Numbered from the stretch's first letter, positions 16,213 to 26,200 are shown. The stretch: DNA of 64,000 nucleotides from Cellulomonas triticagri (GCF_003696205.1 NZ_RFFI01000003.1:1-64000), one strand, 5' to 3'. Notes: generated by a model from the sequence alone, not told the origin. Program-made: numbers and translations.

Positions 16213-17694
16213 GTGACGTCGAGCCCTGACCAGCAGCCCGCGACCGACCCCGGTACCCGCCCCGAGCCCCACCCCGACCGCTGGCGCGCGCTCGCGGTCT
16301 GCCTGTCCATCGGCTTCATCACGATGCTCGACGTCTCCATCGTCAACGTGGCGCTGCCGTCCCTGGAGCGGAGCCTGGACGCGGGCGCCAGCCAGCTGCA
16401 GCTCATCGTCGCCGGGTACACGCTGGCGTTCGGGCTGGTGCTGGTGCCCGCCGGCCGGCTCGGCGACGCGCGCGGGCGGCGGGGGCTGTTCCTGATCGGC
16501 CTGATCGGGTTCGCGCTGACCAGCCTCGGGGCGGGCTTCGCGCCGTCGGACGAGGTGCTGGCCGGGATGCGGCTGCTGCAGGGCGCCAGCGCGGGCCTGC
16601 TGAACCCGCAGGTGGTCGGGACCATCCAGCAGCTGTTCACGGGGTACGAGCGTGGGAAGGCGTTCGGCTACTTCGGGGCCACGATCGGCGTGTCGACGGC
16701 CATCGGCCCGGCGCTCGGCGGCCTGATCATCCAGGTCGCGGGCGCCGAGCACGGGTGGCGGTGGGTGTTCTTCGTGAACGTCCCGGTCATCGCGGTCGTG
16801 CTGCCGCTCGCGATCAGGTTCCTGCCGCGCCGCGCGCCGAGCACAGCCGCCGCCGCGACGCAGACCGGCCGCCCGCGCCTCGACGTCCCGGGGCTGGCCC
16901 TGATCGCCCTGACCACGACGGCGGTCATGGTGCCGTTCGTCACCACCACCGGGGAGTCCGGGGACGACTCGACGCGCTGGTGGTGGCTCGCGGTCGCGGC
17001 GGCGCTCGCGGTGACCACGGTGCTCTGGGAGCGCCGGTACCAGCGCCGCACGGGCGCGGCGGTGCTCGACCCGCGGGTGATCCGGGAGCCGTCGTTCCGC
17101 AACGGCGCCCTGCTGGGCATGGCGTACTTCGCGGGGTTCACGGCGGTGTTCCTGGTGGTGACGCTGTACCTGCAGCAGATCGCCGGGTTCACGCCGCTGC
17201 AGGCCGGGCTCGTGGGGATGCCGTTCGCGGTGGCGTCGGCGGTCGCGGCGCAGCAGTCGGGGCGGCTGGTGGCGGCGCACGGGCGCGCCGTCGTGGTGGT
17301 CGGCCTCGTGCTGGTGGTGCTCGGCCTGATCGGGACGGACGTCGTGATCCGGCTGGTCGACCCGCCCGCCGTGGCGTTCGCGGTGGCCGCGACGCAGATG
17401 GTCGCGGGCGCCGGCAGCGGCCTGGTGATCGCGCCGAACCAGACGCTCACGCTCGCCCGGGTGCCGCTGGACCGCGCCGGGGTCGCGGGCAGCATGCTGC
17501 AGGTCGGGCAGCGCGTCGGCTCGGCGCTGGGCGTCGCGGTGGCCCTGTCCACGTACTACGCGGCGCTCGCGGCGGGCGTCGAGGGCGGGGCGGCGGCGGG
17601 CCGCGCGCTGCTGCTCACCGTGGCGCTGGTCACGGTGGCCCTGGTGGTCGCGGTCGTGGACCTGCGCGCGCGCCGCGCCCCGGCCGCCGCCTGA
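16213..17694 (+). CDS. MFS drug:H+ antiporter, DHA2 (EmrB/QacA) family
   Basis: A 493-residue protein with about 14 hydrophobic segments. TM1 carries [16 protein letters not shown], typical of DHA2 (motif D1), followed by [22 protein letters not shown] (motif A) and [19 protein letters not shown] (motif B). Motif C reads [15 protein letters not shown]. The family exports hydrophobic cations and drugs using the proton gradient; the substrate cannot be read from sequence. The start is GTG 16213, divergent from the DUF3097 gene across 49 bp. No TetR- or MarR-type regulator lies alongside. Confidence 0.88.
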   Translation: MTSSPDQQPATDPGTRPEPHPDRWRALAVCLSIGFITMLDVSIVNVALPSLERSLDAGASQLQLIVAGYTLAFGLVLVPAGRLGDARGRRGLFLIGLIGFALTSLGAGFAPSDEVLAGMRLLQGASAGLLNPQVVGTIQQLFTGYERGKAFGYFGATIGVSTAIGPALGGLIIQVAGAEHGWRWVFFVNVPVIAVVLPLAIRFLPRRAPSTAAAATQTGRPRLDVPGLALIALTTTAVMVPFVTTTGESGDDSTRWWWLAVAAALAVTTVLWERRYQRRTGAAVLDPRVIREPSFRNGALLGMAYFAGFTAVFLVVTLYLQQIAGFTPLQAGLVGMPFAVASAVAAQQSGRLVAAHGRAVVVVGLVLVVLGLIGTDVVIRLVDPPAVAFAVAATQMVAGAGSGLVIAPNQTLTLARVPLDRAGVAGSMLQVGQRVGSALGVAVALSTYYAALAAGVEGGAAAGRALLLTVALVTVALVVAVVDLRARRAPAAA

Positions 17695-17720
17695 GCCGCC
17701 CCGCCGGGAGGCGCGTAGGA

Positions 17721-17747
17721 TTGGCACTCGGGTCAGGGGAGTGCTAC
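17721..17747. promoter_or_regulatory. CIRCE operator upstream of hrcA
   Basis: TTGGCACTC (17721-17729) and GAGTGCTAC (17739-17747) are separated by exactly 9 nt. This matches the CIRCE consensus TTAGCACTC-N9-GAGTGCTAA at 16 of 18 positions. HrcA binds CIRCE, so hrcA-dnaJ is expected to be autoregulated and heat-inducible. Confidence 0.93.
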
Positions 17748-17791
17748 CCGCCCCGCGCACGCCGCGGCGCGGACGGGACCGGGAGGTGACG

Positions 17792-18832
17792 ATGAGCGAG
17801 GACCGCAGGCTGGACGTGCTGCGCGCGATCGTGGAGGACTACGTCGCGACCCGGGAGCCCGTCGGGTCCCGCGCCCTCGTGGAGCGGCACTCGCTCGGGG
17901 TGTCCCCGGCGACGATCCGCAACGACATGGCGGCGCTGGAGGACGCGGGCTACATCGTGCAGCCGCACACCTCCGCGGGCCGCGTGCCCACGGACAAGGG
18001 CTACCGGCTGTTCGTGGACCGGCTGGCGACCATCAAGCCGCTGTCCTCGCCCGAGCGCCGCGCGATCGAGACGTTCATGGAGGACGCGGCCGACCTGGAC
18101 GACGTCGTCGACCGGGCGGTCCGGCTGCTCGCGCAGCTCACGCACCAGGTCGCGGTCGTGCAGTACCCGTCGCTGCGGCGCACGGCCCTGCGGCACGTCG
18201 AGCTCGTCCCCGTGGGCGACCGGCACCTGCTGGTCGTCATCATCACCGACCACGGCCGGGTCGAGCAGCGCACGCTGGAGCTCGCGCAGCCGCTCGACGT
18301 CGGCACCGTGGCCCGGCTGCGCACCCGCCTGAACACCGCCGCGGCGGGCCGCCGGCTCGCCGAGCTCGGCAGCGCCCTGCACGACCTCGCGGACGACTTC
18401 GTCCCCGCCGACGGACCCCTGGTGCACGCCGTGGTCGCCGCGGTGGAGGACACGCTCGCGCAGGAGAGCGAGGAGCGCGTCGTCCTCGCGGGCACCGCGA
18501 ACCTCGTGCGCGGCGGCGGTCCCGAGTTCGCCCGGCACGTCAGCCCGGTCCTGGAGGCGCTGGAGGAGCAGGTCGTCCTGCTGCGCCTGCTGACCGAGAT
18601 GGCCGAGGACGAGGGCACGGTGTCCGTCCGCATCGGCCGCGAGACCCAGCACGAGGGCCTCGTGGAGACCAGCTTCGTGACCACGGGCTACGGCGGCGCG
18701 GACGGGGGTGCCGCCCCCGGCGGTGCCGTCGCCCGCATCGGCTCCGTCGGCCCGCTGCGCATGGACTACCCCGGGACGATCGCGACCGTGCGCGCCGTCG
18801 CGCGGTACCTGTCCCGGATCCTCGCCCAGTGA
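17792..18832 (+). CDS. hrcA: Heat-shock repressor HrcA
   Basis: A 346-residue protein starting at ATG 17792 with GGGAGG upstream. The N-terminal winged helix reads [24 protein letters not shown], then [35 protein letters not shown]. The C-terminal GAF-like domain includes [13 protein letters not shown] and ends with [29 protein letters not shown]. HrcA represses groE/dnaK-class genes through CIRCE, and a near-perfect CIRCE site precedes this gene. dnaJ follows after 94 bp. Confidence 0.97.
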   Translation: MSEDRRLDVLRAIVEDYVATREPVGSRALVERHSLGVSPATIRNDMAALEDAGYIVQPHTSAGRVPTDKGYRLFVDRLATIKPLSSPERRAIETFMEDAADLDDVVDRAVRLLAQLTHQVAVVQYPSLRRTALRHVELVPVGDRHLLVVIITDHGRVEQRTLELAQPLDVGTVARLRTRLNTAAAGRRLAELGSALHDLADDFVPADGPLVHAVVAAVEDTLAQESEERVVLAGTANLVRGGGPEFARHVSPVLEALEEQVVLLRLLTEMAEDEGTVSVRIGRETQHEGLVETSFVTTGYGGADGGAAPGGAVARIGSVGPLRMDYPGTIATVRAVARYLSRILAQ

Positions 18833-18926
18833 CCGCACGCCGGGCACTCATCCGGGCCCGCGCACGTTCTCCCCACAGCCCCGACCCGCGCAGGCGCGCG
18901 CGACCGACCCGCACAGGAAGTGACGA

Positions 18927-20063
18927 GTGAGCGACTACTACGAGGTCCTCGGCGTCGACCGCGACGCCACGCCCGAGCAGATCAAGAAGGCGTACCGCCG
19001 CCTCGCCCGGGAGCTGCACCCGGACGTCGCGGGTGCGGACGCCGGCTCGGAGGACCGGTTCAAGGACGTCTCGCGCGCGTACGACGTGCTCTCCAACCCC
19101 GAGAAGCGCCGCATGTACGACATGGGCGCGGACCCGTCGTCGCCCGGTGGCGGCATGGGCGGCGGGGCTGGGGGCTTCGGGTTCCAGGACATCTTCGAGA
19201 CGTTCTTCGGCGCGGCCGCGGGCGGCACCGCCCAGCGCGGCCCGATCCCGCGCGCCCGGCGCGGGCAGGACGCCCTGGTCCGCCTCGACATCGACCTCGC
19301 CGAGGCGACGTTCGGCACGCACCGCGAGGTCCCGGTCGAGACGGCCGTGGTCTGCCCGACCTGCGACGGCTCCTGCTGCCGCCCGGGCACCTCGCCGCGC
19401 ACCTGCGACGTGTGCGGCGGCCGCGGCACCGTGCAGCGGGTCGCGCGATCCTTCCTCGGCCAGGTCATGACCTCGCAGCCGTGCGCCGCGTGCCACGGCT
19501 TCGGCACCGTCATCCCCGAGCCCTGCACCGAGTGCGCGGGCGAGGGCCGGGTCCGCTCGCGCCGCACGCTCGAGGTCGACGTGCCCGCCGGCGTCGACAC
19601 GGGCACCCGGATCAAGCTCACCGCGCAGGGCGAGGTCGGCCCCGCCGGCGGTCCCGCGGGCGACATCTACCTCGAGGTGCGCGAGCGCCGCCACGAGACG
19701 TTCGTCCGCGAGGGCGACGACCTGCACTGCACCCTCCAGGTGCCCATGACGGCCGCCGCGCTCGGCACCGTCCTCACCCTGGACACCCTGGACGGACCGC
19801 AGGAGGTCGACCTGCGCCCGGGCACGCAGCCCGCGCAGGTCGTGACGCTGAAGAACCTCGGCGTCGGCCACCTGCACGCCGGGGGTCGCGGCGACCTGCA
19901 CGTGCACGTCGACGTCCAGGTGCCCACCGGCCTCGACGACGCCCAGTCAGAGCTGCTGCGCCAGCTCGCGACCCTGCGCGAGGAGGAGCGGCCCGAGGCG
20001 CGGCTGTCCGCCCAGAACGGCGGCGTGTTCGCGAAGCTCCGCGACAAGCTCGCCGGGCGCTGA
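18927..20063 (+). CDS. dnaJ: Chaperone DnaJ (Hsp40)
   Basis: A 378-residue protein. The J domain (1-70) contains YYEVLGVDRDATPEQIKKAYR and the HPD triad, followed by a short Gly-rich linker and the zinc-binding Cys-rich region (about 143-210) with four motifs: CPTCDGSC, CDVCGGRG, CAACHGFG and CTECAGEG. The first motif has Cys where the final Gly of CxxCxGxG usually sits. The C-terminal substrate-binding domains are complete. DnaJ stimulates DnaK ATP hydrolysis and delivers substrates. It starts at GTG 18927 downstream of hrcA and is followed after 2 bp by rsmE, so the three probably form one CIRCE-controlled operon. Confidence 0.96.
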   Translation: MSDYYEVLGVDRDATPEQIKKAYRRLARELHPDVAGADAGSEDRFKDVSRAYDVLSNPEKRRMYDMGADPSSPGGGMGGGAGGFGFQDIFETFFGAAAGGTAQRGPIPRARRGQDALVRLDIDLAEATFGTHREVPVETAVVCPTCDGSCCRPGTSPRTCDVCGGRGTVQRVARSFLGQVMTSQPCAACHGFGTVIPEPCTECAGEGRVRSRRTLEVDVPAGVDTGTRIKLTAQGEVGPAGGPAGDIYLEVRERRHETFVREGDDLHCTLQVPMTAAALGTVLTLDTLDGPQEVDLRPGTQPAQVVTLKNLGVGHLHAGGRGDLHVHVDVQVPTGLDDAQSELLRQLATLREEERPEARLSAQNGGVFAKLRDKLAGR

Positions 20064-20065
20064 GG

Positions 20066-20839
20066 GTGACGGCCCCGGTCTTCCTGGCGGAGCCGGGCGC
20101 GCTGGACGCGCTCGCCGCCGGTGACGCCTACCTGCTCGACGGCACCGAGGGACGGCACGCGGGCGTCGTGCAGCGCAAGTCCGTCGGCGAGCGCGTCGAC
20201 GTGGTCGACTGCGCCGGGGTGCGCGTGGTCGGCGAGGTCGAGTCCGTCGGCGCCGAGGGCGTGCACCTGCGCGTCCGGGAGGTCGTGCGCGAGCCCGCCC
20301 CGGCGCCCGCGCTGGTGCTGGTGCAGGCGCTCGCCAAGGGCGACCGGGACGAGATGGCGATCGAGGCCGCGACCGAGGTCGGCGCCGACGGCGTCGTGCC
20401 GTGGCAGGCCGAGCGGTCCATCGTCGTGTGGCGCGGGGACCGGGCGGCGAAGAGCCGCGCCCGCTGGCTCGGCACCGTCCGGACCGCCGCGAAGCAGGCC
20501 CGCCGGGCGCACGTCCCCGAGGTGGCGCTCGCGCTCGACTCGGGTGCCCTCGCCCGGCGCACCCGCGAGGTCGTGGCCGCCGGGGGAGCGGTGCTCGTCC
20601 TGCACGAGGAGGCGACGACGCCCATCGCGGCCGCCGCCGTGCCCGCCGCCGGGACGACCGCCGAGGTGCTCGTGGTCGTCGGCCCCGAGGGCGGGATCTC
20701 CGCCCGCGAGCTGGACGCGCTGGTCGACGCCGGTGCGCAGCCGGTGCTGCTGGGCCCGCACGTGCTCCGCACCTCCACCGCCGGGCCCGTGGCGCTGGCC
20801 CTGCTGGCGCAGTCGCTCGGCCGCTGGTCCGGGGCTTGA
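20066..20839 (+). CDS. rsmE: 16S rRNA (uracil-1498-N3)-methyltransferase RsmE
   Basis: A 257-residue SPOUT methyltransferase beginning at GTG 20066, two bases after the dnaJ stop. The N-terminal PUA-like part includes GRHAGVVQRKSVGERVDVVD. The knot region shows ALAKGDRDEMAIEAATEVGAD, VVGPEGGISARELDAL and the SAM-binding loop LLGPHVLRTSTAG. RsmE methylates U1498 in the 30S decoding region. An apparent 639-residue frame reaching back to 18920 crosses dnaJ out of phase and is not real. Confidence 0.94.
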   Translation: MTAPVFLAEPGALDALAAGDAYLLDGTEGRHAGVVQRKSVGERVDVVDCAGVRVVGEVESVGAEGVHLRVREVVREPAPAPALVLVQALAKGDRDEMAIEAATEVGADGVVPWQAERSIVVWRGDRAAKSRARWLGTVRTAAKQARRAHVPEVALALDSGALARRTREVVAAGGAVLVLHEEATTPIAAAAVPAAGTTAEVLVVVGPEGGISARELDALVDAGAQPVLLGPHVLRTSTAGPVALALLAQSLGRWSGA

Positions 20840-20876
20840 CCCCGCCCCGCCGGGGGCGGGAGGCTGAGGGACCGTC

Positions 20877-21254
20877 GTGCGACGAGGCACCGTCTGGGGG
20901 GACGTGGACATGAGGCGCACCGGGTTCGTGGCGTTGCTGCTCGCCGTGCTCGCCGCCCAGGTCTGGGTGACGCTGCGGGCGCAGGTGGTGCTGGCCGTCG
21001 AGGCCGCCGTCGTGCTGCTCGCCCTCGCCGGGTGGGGGCTGATGGCGTACGCCCGCGGGCGCCGGCGTGCGCAGACCGCCGCCGACCGCGGCCGCGCTGG
21101 TGTGCGCGGCACCGCCGCCCCGCAGGGCACCCCGGTCGCGATGCCGCTGCTGCCGTCCGTCACGTACGGCACGGGGTCCGAGCCCGTCGCGACCGTGGTG
21201 GACGATCGCGACGCCGACGGCGACCCGCGGACCCGGCCGCTCACGGGCGTCTGA
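20877..21254 (+). CDS. Small membrane protein of unknown function
   Basis: From GTG 20877 the protein has 125 residues; an ATG at 20910 would give 114. Both starts have purine-rich sites upstream (GAGGGA and GGGGGGA). Two hydrophobic segments (about 16-32 and 36-55) are followed by a basic stretch ARGRRRAQTAADRGR and a polar tail containing PVAMPLLPSVTYGTGSEPV, presumably cytoplasmic. I recognise no family. It lies 37 bp after rsmE and is convergent with pgi. Confidence 0.7.
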   Translation: MRRGTVWGDVDMRRTGFVALLLAVLAAQVWVTLRAQVVLAVEAAVVLLALAGWGLMAYARGRRRAQTAADRGRAGVRGTAAPQGTPVAMPLLPSVTYGTGSEPVATVVDDRDADGDPRTRPLTGV

Positions 21255-21286
21255 CCGGCGCGGGCCCGCGCGCGGGCTGAGACGCA

Positions 21287-21327
21287 CCGCGGGCCCGCCC
21301 CGACCGAGGTCGGCGACGGGCCCGCGG
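21287..21327. terminator. Branched hairpin terminator between convergent genes
   Basis: CCGCGGGCCCG (21287-21297) pairs with 21317-21327, and an inner CGACC/GGTCG hairpin (21301-21312) sits within the loop. It separates the small membrane protein gene from pgi. Confidence 0.7.
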
Positions 21328-21353
21328 GTGCGACGTGCGCGGTGGGCGCGACG

Positions 21354-23036
21354 TCAGACGGTGCGCAGCTCCAGGTACTTCGCGATGAGCGCCTGCGTCG
21401 ACGGGTCCTGGCCCGCCAGCGCGGCGGCGTCGCCCTCGACCGCCGGGGCGATCTCGAGCGCGAGCTTCTTGCCGAGCTCCACGCCCCACTGGTCGAACGA
21501 GTCGATGCCCCAGACCACGCCCTGCACGAACGTGATGTGCTCGTACAGCGCGATGAGCTGGCCGAGCACGGACGGGGTGAGCGACGGCGCGAGGATCGAC
21601 GTCGTCGGGCGGTTCCCGGAGAACACCCGCGCGGGGACGATCTCCTCGGCGGTGCCCTCGGCGCGGACCTCGTCGGCGGTCTTGCCGAACGCCAGCGCCT
21701 TGGTCTGCGCGAAGAAGTTCGCCAGGAACAGCGCGTGCACGTCGGTGCCGCCGTCCTTGAGCGGGTGCGCGGGGTTCGCGACGGCGATGAAGTCCGCCGG
21801 GATCAGCCGGGTGCCCTGGTGGATCAGCTGGTAGAACGCGTGCTGGCCGTTGGTGCCGGGCTCGCCCCAGAACACCTCGCCGGTCTGCGTGGTGACGGGG
21901 GTGCCGTCCCAGCGGACCGACTTGCCGTTGGACTCCATGGTCAGCTGCTGCAGGTACGCCGGGAACCGGTGCAGGTACTGGGCGTACGGCAGGACGGCGT
22001 GGGTGTGCGCGTCGAGGAAGTTCACGTACCAGACGTTGAGCAGGCCCATGAGGACGGGCACGTTCTGCTCGAACGGCGTGGTGCGGACGTGCTCGTCGAC
22101 GACGTGGAAGCCCTCGAGGAACTCCCCGAACGCGTCCGGGCCGATCGCGATGGCCAGCGACGTGCCGATGGCGGAGTCGACGGAGTACCGGCCGCCGACC
22201 CAGTCCCAGAACCCGAACGCGTTCTCCGGGTCGATGCCGAACGCGGCGACCTTGTCCAGCGCGGTCGACACGGCGACGAAGTGCTTCGCGACGGCGGCGG
22301 TGCGTGCCTCGTCGGTGTCCTCGATGGCACGGGAGACGACCAGGCCCTGCCAGAGCCAGTCGCGGGCGAGCCGCGCGTTGGTCAGCGTCTCCAGCGTGCC
22401 GAACGTCTTGGACGCGACGATGAACAGCGTCGTCGTCGGGTCGAGGTCCTTGACCTTCTCGGCCAGGTCGGTCGGGTCGATGTTCGACACGAACCGCACC
22501 TCGAGGCCGTCCTGCACGTACGGCTTCAGGGCCTCGTACGCCATGACGGGGCCGAGGTCCGAGCCGCCGATGCCGATGTTGACGACCGTCTCGACGCGCT
22601 CGCCGGTGACACCGGTCCACTCGCCGGAGCGGACCTTCTCCGCGAAGGCGGCGACCTTGGCGAGCACCTCCTGCACGTCGGCGTCGACGTCCTGGCCGTC
22701 CACGACCAGCGGCGGCTCGGCGTCGGCCGGGCGGCGCAGCGCGGTGTGCAGCACGGCGCGGTCCTCGGTGACGTTGATGTGCTCGCCCGCGAACATCGCG
22801 GCCGTGCGGGTCTTGAGGTCCACCTGCTCGGCCAGCGCGACCAGCAGGGCCAGGGTCTCGTCGGTGACGAGGTTCTTCGACAGGTCGACGGTCAGGTCGC
22901 CCAGCTGCCGGGTCAGGCGGGTCGCGCGCTCGGCGTCCGCGGCGAACCAGGCCCGCAGGTCCGGGGTCAGCGCGTCGCGGTGCGCGGTCAGGGCGGTCCA
23001 GGCGCCGGTGGTGGTGGCGTCCACGGGAGTGCTCAC
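21354..23036 (-). CDS. pgi: Glucose-6-phosphate isomerase
   Basis: A 560-residue protein from GTG 23036 with GAGAGGG upstream. Characteristic segments are [40 protein letters not shown] (sugar-phosphate site), the [11 protein letters not shown] substrate loop, [20 protein letters not shown] with the catalytic Glu and His, and [11 protein letters not shown] near the end. It interconverts glucose-6-phosphate and fructose-6-phosphate, the point where the amino-sugar operon further along the window also delivers its product. A much longer frame extending upstream is a shadow of the divergent kinase gene. Confidence 0.97.
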   Translation of the reverse strand: MSTPVDATTTGAWTALTAHRDALTPDLRAWFAADAERATRLTRQLGDLTVDLSKNLVTDETLALLVALAEQVDLKTRTAAMFAGEHINVTEDRAVLHTALRRPADAEPPLVVDGQDVDADVQEVLAKVAAFAEKVRSGEWTGVTGERVETVVNIGIGGSDLGPVMAYEALKPYVQDGLEVRFVSNIDPTDLAEKVKDLDPTTTLFIVASKTFGTLETLTNARLARDWLWQGLVVSRAIEDTDEARTAAVAKHFVAVSTALDKVAAFGIDPENAFGFWDWVGGRYSVDSAIGTSLAIAIGPDAFGEFLEGFHVVDEHVRTTPFEQNVPVLMGLLNVWYVNFLDAHTHAVLPYAQYLHRFPAYLQQLTMESNGKSVRWDGTPVTTQTGEVFWGEPGTNGQHAFYQLIHQGTRLIPADFIAVANPAHPLKDGGTDVHALFLANFFAQTKALAFGKTADEVRAEGTAEEIVPARVFSGNRPTTSILAPSLTPSVLGQLIALYEHITFVQGVVWGIDSFDQWGVELGKKLALEIAPAVEGDAAALAGQDPSTQALIAKYLELRTV

Positions 23037-23147
23037 AGTCGTCCCTCTCGAGATCTCAGGTCTACAGAGGACACCGTATCGAGTCCGCCACCGGGGGCGG
23101 ACGGGACGTCGGCCCTGGCGCCCCCGCGTCGCGGGCAGGATGGGGGC

Positions 23148-24245
23148 GTGGACTCTCCGGTGCTGGTGTGCTGCGGCCTCGTCACGCTCGACGTCGTCCA
23201 GGTGGTCGACGCGGTCCCGGGCCCGAACCAGAAGGTCGTGGCGGACGGTCTGGACGTGCGGTTCGGTGGGCCCGCCGCGAACGCCGCCGCCACGGCGGTC
23301 GCCCTCGGGGTGCGGACCCGGCTGGTCACGGCCATCGGCTCGGGCCCGGTGGCGGACCTGGTGCGGGGCGGGCTGCGCGACGCGGGCGTCGAGGTCGTGG
23401 ACCTCGCGGCGGGGACGGCGGCGACCCCGCCCGTGTCGACGGTCCTGGTGACGCGCGGCACCGGGGAGCGCGCCGTGGTCTCGGTGAACGGCGCGGGCAC
23501 CCCGGACCTGACGGTCGCGGTGGGTGCGGCGCTCGCGGGCGGGGTCCCGCACGCCGCCGGTGCCCGTCCGGGTGATGCCGCCGTCCGCCCCTCCGACCCG
23601 GTGCCGGGAGGGCCCGGTGTGCTGGCCGGGGCGACCGCCGTGCTGGTCGACGGCCACCACCTCGGGGCGGCGGTCCCGCTGGCGGCGGCGGCCCATGCGG
23701 CCGGGGTCCCGGTGGCGCTGGACGGCGGCTCGTGGAAGCCCGGTCTCGGCGACCTGCTGGCGCACGTGGACCACGCGGTCGTGTCGGCCGACTTCCGGCT
23801 GCCCGACGTGCCCGGACCGGCCCACGACGTGAAAGCCGCCGCGACGGCGCCTGAGGCGGGCCGCCCCGCAGGACCCGACCCGGACGCCCTGCTCGCTGCC
23901 GTGCTCGCCCGCTGGCCGGTGCGCTCGGCCGCCCGGTCCGCGGGCGGCGGCCCGCTGCGCTACGTCGAGCGCGGCGGCGAGGTGCGGGAGGTGCCGGTCG
24001 AGGAGGTCCCCGCGGCGGAGGTGGTGGACACCCTCGGCGCGGGCGACGTCCTGCACGGCGCCCTGGCGGCGTCCCTGGCGCGCGGTGCCGGCGTCGCGGA
24101 GGCCCTAGCCGAGGGTGTCCGGGTGGCGACCCGCTCGGTGCGGTACCCAGGCGCGCTCGGTTGGGCCGAGGAGCGTGGTGGCGACCGCCTCACCAGGACC
24201 GATACGGCTGAAGGTGCGGCTCGTACGCGAACGTCGGGGGTGTGA
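23148..24245 (+). CDS. PfkB-family carbohydrate kinase
   Basis: A 365-residue kinase. N-terminal [20 protein letters not shown] and [16 protein letters not shown] are the first PfkB signature, and [22 protein letters not shown] is the second, holding the catalytic Asp. The substrate is unknown; sugars, fructose-1-phosphate or nucleosides are all family options. The GTG at 23148 is divergent from pgi, with CAGGAT ending 6 nt upstream. The domain should end near YPGALGW, but the frame continues about 25 residues and its last 56 bp overlap the 3' end of the opposite-strand gene at 24190. The tail looks acquired from the neighbouring cassette. Confidence 0.87.
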   Translation: MDSPVLVCCGLVTLDVVQVVDAVPGPNQKVVADGLDVRFGGPAANAAATAVALGVRTRLVTAIGSGPVADLVRGGLRDAGVEVVDLAAGTAATPPVSTVLVTRGTGERAVVSVNGAGTPDLTVAVGAALAGGVPHAAGARPGDAAVRPSDPVPGGPGVLAGATAVLVDGHHLGAAVPLAAAAHAAGVPVALDGGSWKPGLGDLLAHVDHAVVSADFRLPDVPGPAHDVKAAATAPEAGRPAGPDPDALLAAVLARWPVRSAARSAGGGPLRYVERGGEVREVPVEEVPAAEVVDTLGAGDVLHGALAASLARGAGVAEALAEGVRVATRSVRYPGALGWAEERGGDRLTRTDTAEGAARTRTSGV

Positions 24246-24897
24246 GCGTCCATCCGTGCGCTTCGAGCACGGCAGCAGCCTCGTCCTGGAGATCGCGTAC
24301 CGAGGTCCGGAACTGTCGTCGGCGCCACCGCTCTCGTCCGGCTGTCAGCGCGGACTGCCACCCGGGTGCGGCATCCACGCCGCAGTCCCGGATCAGCATC
24401 TCGACGAAGTCCTCCAGGCACGGGCGGAAGCGCTCGCCACCCACAGGTAGGTGCACCTTCGACAGGTCGTGCGGGCTCGGCACACGACGTGCGTCGGAGG
24501 AGTTCGCGATCGACAGAAGGTGCGTGAACGCTCCACGTTCCGCGTGGAACTGCCAGTGGCAGACCGGGTCCTCCCGCATGTCGCTCCGGTACTCGAGCCT
24601 GAGTAGTGGTGTCCGATCGAGGGTCGAGAACACGCCGAAGTCCGTGCGGGTCGTCTTCAGATGGGCGCCGGAGTGATCGAGGGTCTGGTAGAGCGCAACC
24701 GCGAGATCGGCAAGATGCTGGCCGTTCACGGTCAGCGGGATCCGACGTTCAGCAGGCGTCTCGCCTGCCGGTCGGATGGCGTACCGATCGCCGTACCGGA
24801 TCGAGACGATCTGCGTGTCCGTGCCGAGCGAGTCCTTCAGCACGCTTCCGATCTCGCCGGCGAATGCCTTGGAGCGGACCTCCAGCTCAGAAGTCAT
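24190..24897 (-). CDS. Uncharacterised 235-residue partner protein of a two-gene cassette
   Basis: ATG 24897 gives 235 residues. I recognise no catalogued domain. Visible features are an N-terminal helix (MTSELEVRSKAFAGEIGS), an alternating strand region with YGDRYAIRPAGETPAERRIPL, ALYQTLDHSGAHLKTTRTDF, LLRLEYRSDM, CHWQFHAERG, and a C-terminal basic stretch GRERWRRRQFRTSVRDL followed by LQDEAAAVLEAHGW. There is no signal peptide or membrane segment. It overlaps the upstream 65-residue gene by 11 bp, so the two are co-translated. Third codon positions are less GC-rich than in the neighbours, suggesting transfer. I recall similar small/large pairs as hypothetical proteins in actinobacteria; a toxin-antitoxin role is only inference. 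Confidence 0.72.
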   Translation of the reverse strand: MTSELEVRSKAFAGEIGSVLKDSLGTDTQIVSIRYGDRYAIRPAGETPAERRIPLTVNGQHLADLAVALYQTLDHSGAHLKTTRTDFGVFSTLDRTPLLRLEYRSDMREDPVCHWQFHAERGAFTHLLSIANSSDARRVPSPHDLSKVHLPVGGERFRPCLEDFVEMLIRDCGVDAAPGWQSALTAGRERWRRRQFRTSVRDLQDEAAAVLEAHGWTLTPPTFAYEPHLQPYRSW

Positions 24898-25084
24898 CGG
24901 CGGAGTCGTCGAGCAGGAAGCTGATCTCCTCCAGGTCGGCGATCGCCTCCCACTCCTCCGCGGACGGGCTGCCCGACTCTGCCCGCTCGCGGAGGGCCTC
25001 GATCGAGGTGCCGAGCGACTGCAGGATGCGGTTCCGGCGCGCGACCAGTTCGTCACGCGTCACCACGATGGTCATCGGTGTCAT
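24887..25084 (-). CDS. Small acidic protein, first gene of the two-gene cassette
   Basis: From ATG 25084, with GAGGAGGAG just upstream, the protein has 65 residues; a second ATG at 25075 is possible. It is helical and acidic: VTRDELVARRNRILQSLG, IEALRERAESG, then EEWEAIADLEEISFLLDD. The size, charge and 11-bp overlap with the following 235-residue gene resemble an antitoxin or a small regulatory partner. I know of no assigned function. Confidence 0.7.
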   Translation of the reverse strand: MTPMTIVVTRDELVARRNRILQSLGTSIEALRERAESGSPSAEEWEAIADLEEISFLLDDSADDF

Positions 25085-25150
25085 CGGCTCCTCCTCGCCG
25101 TCCTGCACCAGATCTTGCCTCATGCCTCCGACATCAGCCGCACCCTGGAG

Positions 25151-26200
25151 TCACCTACCCAGCGCCGCGCGGACGAGCGGGGCGACCTCCGTGCCGAGGA
25201 GCTCGATGGCGCGCAGGGACTCGCGCTGGGGGACCCCAGAGAGGTCCATCTGGAGGATCTGGCGGTCGTGGCCGAGGACGCCGTGCAGGGCGACGATGCG
25301 CTCGGCGACCTCCTCCGGGCCGCCGACGAGGAACGCGCCGCCCTTCGCCGAGCCGGACTCGAAGGCGATCCGGTTCGGGATGGCGAACCCGCGCTCGGCG
25401 GCGATGCGGCGCATCGAGTCCAGCCAGTAGGGGAAGAAGAAGTCCCGGGCCGCGCGCCCGTCGTCGGCGACGAATCCCATCCCCGCGACCTCGACCCGGC
25501 GGGTGGCGGGGTCGTGCCCGGCCTCCTCGTGCGCGCGCCGGTACAGCCGCACGAGCCCGGCGAAGTCCGCGGGCCGCCCGCCGATGATCGCGTACGACAC
25601 CGGCAGGCCGAGCCGTCCGGCGCGCTCGGACGAGGCCGGGTTGCCGCCGGTGGCAAGGGCGATCCGCAGGTGCTCGCCGAGCCCGGGCTTGTCCAGCGGC
25701 CGGGGCAGCACCTCCGCGGCGTGCAGGGCGGGGCGGAACCGGCCCGACCAGGTGACGGGGTTGCCGCGGTCGATCCGCAGCAGCAGCCGGATCTTCTCGT
25801 CGAACAGGTCGTCGTAGTCGTCCAGCGAGGCACCGAACAGCGGGTAGGACTCGATGAACGAGCCGCGCCCGGCCAGCAGCTCGACGCGGCCGCCGGACAG
25901 CAGGTCCATCGTGGCGAACTGCTGGTACACGCGGACGGGGTCCTCGGTGGACAGCACGGTGACGGCGCTGCCGACGCCGATCCGCGACGTCTGGGCGAGC
26001 GCGGCGGCGATGACGGTCGCGGGGGAGGAGATCGCGTAGTCGGGGCGGTGGTGCTCGCCGATGCCGACGTGGTCGAGGCCGACCTCCTCGGCCAGGCGCA
26101 CGCGCTCCAGCACGTCGCGCAGCCGCTGCGCGGGGGAGGTCACCGCGCCGGTGACGGGGTCGGGGTGGACGTCCCCGAACGTGTACAGGCCGAGCTCCAT
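25151..26200 (-). CDS. LLM-class flavin-dependent oxidoreductase
   Basis: A 349-residue luciferase-like TIM barrel. Typical segments are MELGLYTFGDV, LAEEVGLDHVGIGEHHRPDYAISSP, RIGVGSAVTVLSTEDPVRVYQQFATMDLLSGGRVELLAGRGSF (read in two parts in the sequence), ALATGGNPASSERAG and AFLVGGPEEVAERI. The family uses FMN (or F420 in some actinobacteria) for monooxygenase or dehydrogenase reactions; the HHRPDY and atypically long early loop fit the FMN-type atu2307-like group. The substrate is unknown. It is divergent from the ROK repressor gene across 132 bp. Confidence 0.87.
   Translation of the reverse strand: MELGLYTFGDVHPDPVTGAVTSPAQRLRDVLERVRLAEEVGLDHVGIGEHHRPDYAISSPATVIAAALAQTSRIGVGSAVTVLSTEDPVRVYQQFATMDLLSGGRVELLAGRGSFIESYPLFGASLDDYDDLFDEKIRLLLRIDRGNPVTWSGRFRPALHAAEVLPRPLDKPGLGEHLRIALATGGNPASSERAGRLGLPVSYAIIGGRPADFAGLVRLYRRAHEEAGHDPATRRVEVAGMGFVADDGRAARDFFFPYWLDSMRRIAAERGFAIPNRIAFESGSAKGGAFLVGGPEEVAERIVALHGVLGHDRQILQMDLSGVPQRESLRAIELLGTEVAPLVRAALGR

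Noticed and set aside
18927-20063. Cys in place of Gly in the first DnaJ zinc motif as a defect
   Set aside because: All four CxxC pairs are present, and from memory this GSCC form is common in actinobacterial DnaJ proteins, so I did not report it as unusual.
18920-20839. Fusion of DnaJ with RsmE suggested by one long frame
   Set aside because: The frame through dnaJ is out of phase with the DnaJ protein. DnaJ has its own start and stop in another frame and rsmE has a GTG start 2 bp after that stop.
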